Shown piece by piece: positions 6,735 to 12,080 of a stretch of DNA of 15,471 nt. The stretch comes from CAZDYP01 sp964509505. GTDB taxonomy: Bacteria > Chloroflexota > Anaerolineae > JACRMK01. Location of the stretch: the NCBI GenBank assembly GCA_964509505.1, contig CAZDYP010000141.1, positions 1-15,471 of the forward strand. The letters are read 5' to 3'. The number at the start of each line of letters is the position of its first letter. Position 1 is the stretch's first letter. The notes under the pieces are model-generated. The model made no database searches and was not told where the DNA came from. It saw only the letters and a list, made by a program, of their open reading frames with translations. The position numbers and the translations under genes were made by a program.

Positions 6735-7568
6735 TCACAACAATGCTCTCATCTGTGCGATGAATTGCGGAAAAGCCACTTCAGGCTCCGCGATGGTAGA
6801 ATGCCATTTCTTTTCCCACTCAAACGCGAGCCAGCCCTCGTAGTGAATCGTCTGCAACGCAGAGAGAAAATTCGCTGCTGGAAATTCGCCCGCGCCGAAC
6901 AACACGTAGTCAAAAGGGCGCGACGGCGGAATGGTTTCCATCGCAGGACGCCCCCGTGAATCTTTCCAGTGCGTGTGGCGAATCCACGGACCAATCTGCC
7001 GCACGGTGTCTTGTGGTTGCTCGCCATTGAAACGCCAGGGGTGATGCGTGTCCCACAAAATGCCGACGCGCGGCGCGGCGACGCGCTCCATTACCTCGCG
7101 CAAGAGCGACGCTTGCGCAAAGTCGCCGTGCGATTCGAGCAATACGGTAACAGCGGTGCCTTGCGCGTGCGCGCCCAAGCGTTGCAAGCCCGTGACGACT
7201 TGCGCGACGACCCGCTCGCGCGAGGCGGCATCGAATTTATCGCCAAAGACGCGAATGAATGGCGCGTGAAGCGCGTGCGCCAACTCGATATAAGCCATGC
7301 CGTCACCGATTTGTTTTTCAAGTTCCGCCGCGTCAGGTGTTTCAAAGCGCACCGAGGTATCGAGGCAGCAAATTTCCAACTGCGCGTCACGCAAACGCTG
7401 GAGCGTATGCGCACGCGCGGCGGTTGACAGCTCAGGCGCGCGCAGCAAATCCATGTTGTCCGCGATGAAGCGCAGCTCGATGCCATCGTAACGCAAGTCG
7501 CGCGCAGTGGCGATGATTTGGTCGAGCGTCCAGGTGGGACAACCGAGGGTGGTAAAGGCAAGCTTCAT
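6735..7568 (-). CDS. Sugar phosphate isomerase/epimerase, TIM barrel (IolE/xylose-isomerase-like family)
   Basis: A 277-residue TIM-barrel protein of the AP-endonuclease-2/xylose-isomerase-like superfamily, which holds sugar and cyclitol isomerases, epimerases and dehydratases. The candidate metal ligands follow the family order: Glu145 (LLESHGDF), Asp173 (WDTHHPW), His200 (HTHWKD) and Glu250 (FEWEKKW). The N-terminus KLAFTTLGCPTWTL is typical. The ATG at 7566-7568 has AGGAG six bases upstream. It lies third in the operon, 93 bases before the creatininase gene, and after a second isomerase of the same fold whose start is at 8509; a hairpin-forming repeat lies between the two. The two proteins have clearly different sequences, so they are unlikely to be recent duplicates and probably perform different steps. 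Confidence 0.9.
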   Translation of the reverse strand: MKLAFTTLGCPTWTLDQIIATARDLRYDGIELRFIADNMDLLRAPELSTAARAHTLQRLRDAQLEICCLDTSVRFETPDAAELEKQIGDGMAYIELAHALHAPFIRVFGDKFDAASRERVVAQVVTGLQRLGAHAQGTAVTVLLESHGDFAQASLLREVMERVAAPRVGILWDTHHPWRFNGEQPQDTVRQIGPWIRHTHWKDSRGRPAMETIPPSRPFDYVLFGAGEFPAANFLSALQTIHYEGWLAFEWEKKWHSTIAEPEVAFPQFIAQMRALL

Positions 7569-7606
7569 GAATTGCTCCTAAGAAAGTGTTTGAAAATATC
7601 AGACCG

Positions 7607-7702
7607 AGACCCTAACGGTTTCGCTGGCAAGCCAAAAAGCATTTCAGGCAGGCTTGCTGCGCCACTGGTGAACGCGCTGCGCCAGAAAAACCTTTAGGGT
7701 CT
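7607..7702. repeat. REP-like imperfect palindrome between the two isomerase genes
   Basis: AGACCCTAACGGTTT (7607-7621) is the reverse complement, at 14 of 15 positions, of AAACCTTTAGGGTCT (7688-7702). Inside it, GCAAGCC (7627-7633) and GGCTTGC (7651-7657) form a nested stem. The shared core ACCTTTAGGGT also occurs in the hairpin at 8533-8563. This looks like an intergenic palindromic repeat rather than a classic terminator, and it could stabilise or attenuate the operon transcript. Confidence 0.55.
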
Positions 7703-7729
7703 GAATTTCAAAACATTCGCTAAGGCTTT

Positions 7730-8509
7730 TTATGTTTGCGCGGCTTCCCAACTCTGTCGCATGAATTGTAGCGCCGCTGGCGCTTGGGCGTTGAAATCTT
7801 CCCACGAACATTCGGCGGAGATGCGTCGCTCGTATTTGGTCGCGCGTAATATGCGCATGAACCCCGCATAATCATAGCCGCCGTTGCCAGGCGCGCGGCG
7901 TCCCCCGTCGGCGACATGGACGTGCGCGAGCATGGGCGCGGCGTCCCCCACATGAGATAACGATTCGTGTTCCAACTCCAAATGATGTAGGTCGGCCAGC
8001 AAGCGCACGTGCGATAACTGGCGTTGCGTGATGAACGTCTGGCATTCAGCTAAGGTGTTGAAGACGTTGCTCTCAGAGTGGTTGAGATGTTCTAAGGCGA
8101 GCTCGATGCCGACTTGCTGCGCTTCGTCGCCTGCGAGCCGCAACACATCCGCCAGTTGTTGGGCGGCGCGCTCGCGGGGCCAATCGTCGGGAATGCGTCG
8201 CGCTGCGCCGCTGCCCAACACGACGAGGTGCGCGCCGAGCTGCGCCATGCGCGCAAACGCGCGTCGCAAATAGGCGCGCAATGCGGCGAAGTTCACCTCC
8301 GGCCCAACTAGGCGCAACTGTGGCGGCACTAACACATTGAACGCTTCAGGGCGCAACGGCGCAGCCGCGATGGCACGCAACGCGGGTAGTGCTGCCGCGT
8401 CGTCATCAAACGGTTGCGCCATGCGCGCAGGCAATTCACAAAAATCGTAGCCCGCCTCAGCCAACACCGTGATTCGTTCAACATCGCTGACACAACAACC
8501 AAAACGCAT
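7730..8509 (-). CDS. Sugar phosphate isomerase/epimerase, TIM barrel (second copy type)
   Basis: A 259-residue TIM barrel of the same superfamily as the product of 6735-7568 but of a different subgroup. The expected ligands are Glu140 (LALEHLNHSESN), Asp173 (LLADLHHL), His198 (HVHVADG) and Glu233 (SAECSW). The opening MRFGCCVSDVERI and the short loops resemble hydroxypyruvate-isomerase or tagatose-epimerase-like members, but I cannot assign a reaction. The ATG at 8507-8509 has GGGAG five bases upstream. It follows the Gfo/Idh dehydrogenase after 58 bases that hold a hairpin, and precedes the first isomerase across a REP-like palindrome. Location, strand and family match a sugar or cyclitol catabolic operon. 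Confidence 0.88.
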   Translation of the reverse strand: MRFGCCVSDVERITVLAEAGYDFCELPARMAQPFDDDAAALPALRAIAAAPLRPEAFNVLVPPQLRLVGPEVNFAALRAYLRRAFARMAQLGAHLVVLGSGAARRIPDDWPRERAAQQLADVLRLAGDEAQQVGIELALEHLNHSESNVFNTLAECQTFITQRQLSHVRLLADLHHLELEHESLSHVGDAAPMLAHVHVADGGRRAPGNGGYDYAGFMRILRATKYERRISAECSWEDFNAQAPAALQFMRQSWEAAQT

Positions 8510-8532
8510 ATCATCTCCCTAAAATGATTCAA

Positions 8533-8563
8533 GACCTTTAGGGTTGCCAAAATCCTAAAGATC
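8533..8563. repeat. Hairpin between Gfo/Idh and isomerase genes, core shared with 7607-7702
   Basis: GACCTTTAGGGTT (8533-8545) and AATCCTAAAGATC (8551-8563) pair at 11 of 13 positions, with G-U possible at the rest on one strand, around a five-base loop GCCAA. The core ACCTTTAGGGT is the same as in the arms at 7607-7702, so both look like members of one repeat family. It starts 24 bases upstream of the isomerase ATG at 8509, close to its ribosome binding site. Confidence 0.55.
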
Positions 8564-8567
8564 TGCC

Positions 8568-9686
8568 TTACGGTTCACGCTTCACGCCCGCGCGCAATTC
8601 CTCTAGCAACGCCGCATACGCCGCGCGCTCGACGGGCACCATTACTGCGCGTTCCGTGTGGCTCGACAAGATGAAGGCGTTAGCCAATTCGAGCGACATG
8701 AGCCCTTCGCGCCCATCTATGCGCGGTTTGCCTCCTGCCATAACCGCTTCGTAGAGATCACGATGCAACGCGCCATGCCCACCGCCGTCGCCTTCCAGCG
8801 TGACGGTTTCCACGTCAATCTGCGGCGCTTGATAGAGTGCGGTGCTAGTCAGCATGTGTTCGAGCAGCGATGGCGTGAACCGATAGATCAACAACTGCTC
8901 GCCCACTATTTCGAGCCCCGCTTTTTCGCCGATGATTTGTAAGCGACGGGGCACGCCTGCTTCCACCGTACTAGCGACAAAATAGCCCGGCGCGCCGTTC
9001 GCAAATTCGAGCAGCGCCTGCGACGTGTCTTCGGTTTCAATCGCGTGGCGGCGCGTGCGGTTCCACGCCCACACTTTCACAGGCAAGCCCGCCAAGTGGC
9101 ACAGCAAATCCAACGGGTGAATGGCTTGATTCATCAACACGCCGCCGCCCTCGCCGCGCCACGTGCCGCGCCAACCCGCCGAGCGATAGTACGCTGCGGG
9201 ACGATACCAGGGTTCGACGCACAGCACGCGCACGAGCGGTCCCACTTCGCCTGCTTCGATCAACGCGCGCGCGCGCGCGACGACGGGACGAAAGCGTTGC
9301 TGAAAATTGACGGCGAGGATGCGCCCTGTGCGCGCTGCCGCTTCGATCATCTGGTCGGCTTCGGACACTTCGACGGCGATGGGTTTTTCGACCAGCACAT
9401 GCGCGCCTGCGGCAAAACAATCCAACGCGATGGGCGCATGAAAGGGATGCGGGGTGGTGATGATGGCAACGTCAGGTTTCGTGGCGCGCAACAAATCACG
9501 ATGATCCGTGAAGAAGGGACAAGCGGCGTTGGCGGCTTGCGCCGCGCCGCGTTCGGCGGCCACGTCGGACATGCCAACGATGTGCGCGGGAATTTGCCGT
9601 AAGGCATTGAGATGAGTGGACGCGATGCCGGCCGCGCAGCCAATCAAGACGTAACGCAAGCGGGGCGCATCGGAGGGGAAATCCAC
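8568..9686 (-). CDS. Gfo/Idh/MocA-family NAD(P)-dependent oxidoreductase
   Basis: A 372-residue protein with an N-terminal Rossmann domain (GCAAGIA at 16-22, where the central Gly of GxGxxG is Ala18), the family signature EKP at 100-102 whose Lys101 is catalytic, and a C-terminal Gfo/Idh domain with GGGVLMNQAIHPLDLL at 180-195 (His190, Asp193). Relatives oxidise sugars, cyclitols or their derivatives. The start is GTG at 9684-9686 with AAGGAG eight bases upstream. It is the first gene of a four-gene minus-strand operon with two TIM-barrel isomerases and a creatininase-family hydrolase. This is the organisation seen in inositol-type and amino- or keto-sugar catabolism, although no transporter or regulator lies in the window. 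A promoter with a dyad in its spacer lies 63-91 bases upstream. Confidence 0.93.
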   Translation of the reverse strand: MDFPSDAPRLRYVLIGCAAGIASTHLNALRQIPAHIVGMSDVAAERGAAQAANAACPFFTDHRDLLRATKPDVAIITTPHPFHAPIALDCFAAGAHVLVEKPIAVEVSEADQMIEAAARTGRILAVNFQQRFRPVVARARALIEAGEVGPLVRVLCVEPWYRPAAYYRSAGWRGTWRGEGGGVLMNQAIHPLDLLCHLAGLPVKVWAWNRTRRHAIETEDTSQALLEFANGAPGYFVASTVEAGVPRRLQIIGEKAGLEIVGEQLLIYRFTPSLLEHMLTSTALYQAPQIDVETVTLEGDGGGHGALHRDLYEAVMAGGKPRIDGREGLMSLELANAFILSSHTERAVMVPVERAAYAALLEELRAGVKREP

Positions 9687-9748
9687 GCTGAAGCTCCTTG
9701 AACGTGAAGTAGAAATGTTGCGCGCCTACTGACGACGCAACTGGCGGG

Positions 9749-9777
9749 TATATACTCTGATTCATAGAGTGTGTCAA
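9749..9777 (-). promoter_or_regulatory. Promoter with spacer operator for the Gfo/Idh catabolic operon
   Basis: On the minus strand a perfect TTGACA (9777-9772) is followed after 17 bases by TATATA (9754-9749, 4/6). The spacer is a dyad: on the plus strand ATACTCT (9752-9758) and AGAGTGT (9766-9772) pair at 6 of 7 positions around GATTCAT. A repressor bound here would occlude RNA polymerase directly. The divergent M48 protease gene has separate -10 boxes further right. Confidence 0.58.
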
Positions 9778-9824
9778 ACTCGGATCAGAAACCTTTGAAA
9801 CGCGAACGCACAGCGGGCGCAACA

Positions 9825-9833
9825 TGCTATAAT
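9825..9833 (+). promoter_or_regulatory. Extended -10 promoter upstream of the M48 protease gene
   Basis: TGCTATAAT is a perfect extended -10 element without a good -35 box at the expected distance. The leader would be about 150 bases. The same nine bases occur upstream of the BNR-propeller gene (15351-15343, minus strand). Confidence 0.45.
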
Positions 9834-9926
9834 GGCTTTACTGACTTGGGTGTAACCCGCAACATCGTTCGACGCCACCAACCACGCTGTCACCATACTC
9901 AGCTACATTCCACTCAAGAGAGCCGC

Positions 9927-9932
9927 TATAAT
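9927..9932 (+). promoter_or_regulatory. Second -10 box (TATAAT) closer to the M48 gene
   Basis: A perfect TATAAT preceded by CGC; the -35 region (TACATT, 9904-9909) is poor. A start near 9939 would give a leader of about 50 bases to the ATG at 9989. The rest of the 302-base divergent region 9687-9988 holds only the promoter elements listed; I see no gene in it. Confidence 0.4.
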
Positions 9933-9988
9933 CACCCCGTCAGGTGAATGATGCCCTGAACTGCGTAACCCTAATCAAGGATGGTATT

Positions 9989-11116
9989 ATGACCTCAATC
10001 ACCCTCGACCCGCTGCGCCAACAAAAAGCGAAAGAGCTCGCGCGTCTCAAACGGCGTCTCATGGTGATGGATCTGCTCATCGGCGCCGCGCTGACGTTGT
10101 TTTGGTTGTTCTCTGGATTGAGCCAGTGGCTCGCTACCCACATCCGCCAACTGACCACCAATGACTATCTCGTCGTCGCGCTCTATACGCTGGTGTTTGG
10201 CGCGGTGTTCGTTGTCGTGGATTTTCCCTTGAGCTACTATGGCAATTTCACGTTGCAACATCGTTACGGTTTGTCCACGCAAACGCGACGCGCGTATCTG
10301 TGGGATGTGGTCAAAGGGTTGTCGGTGAGTGGCGTGTTAGGCTTGATCGTCATGGAAGTGATGTATGGGTTGCTGCGCGCCTCGCCTGAGTGGTGGTGGT
10401 TGTGGACGGCGCTGTTCTTATTGTTCTTCACGGTTGTCATGGCAAACCTCGCGCCTGTGTTGATTCTGCCATTGTTCTTCAAGCTAACGCCTGTTGAGAA
10501 CGAAGAGTTGGTGCGACGCCTGATTGCGTTGGCAGAGCGCGCAGGCACGCGGGTCAAAGGCGTCTATACCATCAACTTTTCAAGCAAAACGACGGCGGCG
10601 AATGCGGCGTTGATGGGTTTAGGCAACACGAGGCGGATTGTGTTGGGCGACACCTTGTATAGCACCTTCGACGCCGACGCCATCGAAACGATTCTCGCGC
10701 ATGAGCTCGGTCATCACGTCCATCGTGATATACCATTGGGCATCGCATGGCAAAGCAGCAGCACGCTGGTGGGCTTGTATCTGGCGCATCTGGGGTTGGT
10801 GTATGGCGCGCACGGGTTCGGGTTTGCGAACATCGGCGACATTGCCGCGTTTCCTATTTTCGCCATTGTCGCCGGCCTCTTCGGCTTCGTCGCGGGGCCG
10901 TTGGGCAACGCGTGGTCACGTTGGCGCGAACGCATGGCGGACCAGTACGCGCTGGTAACGACCCACAAGCCCCAAGCGTTCATCGCTGCGATGACCCAGC
11001 TCGCCAATCAAAATTTAGCGGACGTGGATCCGCCTGCGTGGGAAGAATTCCTTTTCTATTCCCATCCTGCCATCAGCAAACGCATTGCGATGGCGCAAGC
11101 CATACACCAACCCTGA
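9989..11116 (+). CDS. M48-family zinc metalloprotease, Ste24/CAAX-prenyl-protease-1-like
   Basis: A 375-residue integral membrane peptidase. The zinc site is HELGH at 238-242, with the third ligand Glu314 in ERMAD (followed by Asp318), as in family M48. Hydrophobic segments at about 26-46, 60-80, 108-128 and 135-162 precede the catalytic region, and two more (about 253-275 and 283-305) lie between HELGH and Glu314, matching Ste24. The motif NFSSKTTAANAALMGLGNTRRIVLGDT before HELGH is the usual one (quoted in parts: KTTAANAAL, RRIVLGDT). In bacteria these enzymes are thought to degrade damaged membrane proteins or process peptides, since prenylation is absent. I chose ATG 9989 with AAGGA seven bases upstream over an in-frame GTG at 9944 that lacks such a site. 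Single gene, followed by a hairpin terminator at 11221. Confidence 0.94.
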   Translation: MTSITLDPLRQQKAKELARLKRRLMVMDLLIGAALTLFWLFSGLSQWLATHIRQLTTNDYLVVALYTLVFGAVFVVVDFPLSYYGNFTLQHRYGLSTQTRRAYLWDVVKGLSVSGVLGLIVMEVMYGLLRASPEWWWLWTALFLLFFTVVMANLAPVLILPLFFKLTPVENEELVRRLIALAERAGTRVKGVYTINFSSKTTAANAALMGLGNTRRIVLGDTLYSTFDADAIETILAHELGHHVHRDIPLGIAWQSSSTLVGLYLAHLGLVYGAHGFGFANIGDIAAFPIFAIVAGLFGFVAGPLGNAWSRWRERMADQYALVTTHKPQAFIAAMTQLANQNLADVDPPAWEEFLFYSHPAISKRIAMAQAIHQP

Positions 11117-11220
11117 GCATCTACACCGCCAACTACGCTATCACCATGTTAAGCGTTCTTTCAAGTTAGTAGGTCCATTTTTCTCTTGATATGCGCCAGT
11201 CAGCTACCCCACGCAAATGG

Positions 11221-11263
11221 AACAGCCCGTGTCCTCCTTCCACGCGGGGCTGTTTCATTTTAC
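11221..11263 (+). terminator. Intrinsic terminator after the M48 gene
   Basis: AACAGCCC (11221-11228) pairs with GGGCTGTT (11247-11254) around an 18-base loop, followed by TTTCATTTT. The right half and loop (CCTTCCACGCGGGGCTGT) are nearly identical (17/18) to the hairpin at 11971-12003. Confidence 0.65.
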
Positions 11264-11304
11264 TCACCCATTGGCGGACACTTCCCTTTTTCAGTCGAGT
11301 CGAG

Positions 11305-11310
11305 TAAAAT
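11305..11310 (+). promoter_or_regulatory. Possible -10 box of the toxin-antitoxin-like module
   Basis: TAAAAT (5/6 to TATAAT) lies seven bases before the GTG at 11317. A transcript from here would begin at or next to that GTG and would be leaderless. No convincing -35 box is present. GTCGA is tandemly repeated just upstream (11294-11303). Confidence 0.35.
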
Positions 11311-11316
11311 TTGGAG

Positions 11317-11685
11317 GTGAGTGAACGCAAATTTCTTTGGACTGTCACAGACCCGCGCGGCTTTTCGATAACCTTGGCGGAAGATGTCTGGTTGTCGCAT
11401 GTAGTATATCGCCCTGAACTCACCGAACATTTCGAGTGGTTTCGCGTCGCCGTAGCTGACCCTGATGCCATTTATTTTGACGCAGATTCTACGGCGCGTA
11501 AAACACCGGGCACACAAGTTTTTTGGTATTATCGCACCGCGCCATTGCCAGGCAAGTTCAAAGGCAACTATGTCGTGGTAATTGTCAAAATCGTACTCGA
11601 TGCACAAGGACAACGCGGCTTTGTGGAATCTGCCATGTTGCCAAGCCGCATTTTGAATCGGTTGGTGTTAGTATGGAAACGCTAA
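11317..11685 (+). CDS. Putative BECR/PBECR-fold small RNase, candidate toxin
   Basis: A 122-residue protein (from GTG 11317). The pattern SITLAEDVWLSHVVYRPEL (17-35) resembles the I-x-L-T-x-x-x-W-x-H-I-x-x-x-H-P-E-L block of the phage barnase-EndoU-colicin-RelE-like (PBECR) nucleases. It is followed by DPDAIYFD (48-55), FWYYR (69-73) and the strand YVVVIVKI (85-92), in the family's usual order. His28 and Arg32 are kept, while the His expected before PEL is missing, so the active site is variant. A TAA at 11305-11307 limits the frame; starts at TTG 11311 or GTG 11317 are possible, neither with a well-placed ribosome binding site. The next gene overlaps its last 13 bases and encodes a DUF2283-like protein. 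I infer a toxin-antitoxin pair; neither family nor activity is proved here. Confidence 0.6.
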   Translation: MSERKFLWTVTDPRGFSITLAEDVWLSHVVYRPELTEHFEWFRVAVADPDAIYFDADSTARKTPGTQVFWYYRTAPLPGKFKGNYVVVIVKIVLDAQGQRGFVESAMLPSRILNRLVLVWKR

Positions 11686-11963
11686 AAATCACCCAATACC
11701 ATTATCACACTGAGAGCGACGAGCTGGATCTCGTCATCAACGTGCCTGAACCTCGTCCCGCCATCTCCGTGCCGCTCGCCGACGAATTCTTCTTTCTACG
11801 CATTGATCCTGAAACACAACAAGTCGTCGGCGCGACGATCTTAAATGCCAGTCGTTGGTTTGCTGAACTCGCCCACGCGTTTGCCATCAAGATGTTCGAC
11901 AACCCCGATGTACATCTGTTGCTTGAAAAGAAAGTCGAAACACTCGCCCTACAACGCGCCTGA
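11673..11963 (+). CDS. DUF2283-like small protein, candidate antitoxin
   Basis: A 96-residue acidic protein. The segment SDELDLVINV (15-24), then LADEFFFLRIDPETQQVVG (35-53) and ATILNAS (54-60), matches the usual DUF2283 architecture of a 'DALYI' strand, an aspartate-rich turn and a VVGIEILNAS-type ending. DUF2283 proteins are, as I recall, often encoded beside small putative toxins such as DUF4258. The helical C-terminal part (61-96) could be the partner-binding or dimerisation segment. The ATG at 11673-11675 lies inside the last codons of the upstream nuclease-like gene (13-base overlap), which implies translational coupling and a shared transcript. No DNA-binding motif is obvious, so autoregulation is not assured. 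It is followed directly by a perfect 11-bp hairpin. Confidence 0.62.
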   Translation: METLKITQYHYHTESDELDLVINVPEPRPAISVPLADEFFFLRIDPETQQVVGATILNASRWFAELAHAFAIKMFDNPDVHLLLEKKVETLALQRA

Positions 11964-11970
11964 TAAAACC

Positions 11971-12010
11971 ACAGCCCCGCGCTCTCCCTCCACGCGGGGC
12001 TGTCTCTTGT
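11971..12010. terminator. Bidirectional terminator between antitoxin-like gene and the BNR-propeller gene
   Basis: ACAGCCCCGCG (11971-11981) pairs perfectly over 11 bp with CGCGGGGCTGT (11993-12003) around an 11-base loop. It starts 8 bases after the + strand stop at 11963. On the minus strand it is followed by TGGTTTTATC, so it can also end the large minus-strand gene, whose stop is at 12076. Confidence 0.72.
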
Positions 12011-12024
12011 CTCCACCACAGCTC

Positions 12025-12080
12025 AACTACCACTTACCAACTACTGTTTACTGGTCACTGTTCCCTGTTCACTGCTCACT
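12025..12080 (-). repeat. Degenerate heptamer tandem array, eight units
   Basis: On the minus strand 56 bases divide exactly into eight 7-base units. The first five (12080 to 12046) are AGTGAGC, AGTGAAC, AGGGAAC, AGTGACC, AGTAAAC, and the last three keep only the (A/G)GTAnnn pattern. The first unit contains the TGA stop (12078-12076) of the BNR-propeller gene. A second array of the same type lies inside that gene (13094-13128). Confidence 0.7.

Noticed and set aside
9263..9279. Alternating CG run (possible Z-DNA or simple repeat)
   Set aside because: It lies within the Gfo/Idh gene and is explained by Ala-Arg-Ala-Arg codons in GC-rich DNA.
9045..9602. Plus-strand open frame (185 codons) opposite the Gfo/Idh gene
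   Set aside because: His/Arg-rich shadow of a clear dehydrogenase; no ribosome binding site.
12025..12080. CRISPR-like array
   Set aside because: The 7-base units are contiguous with no spacers, and no cas gene is present.
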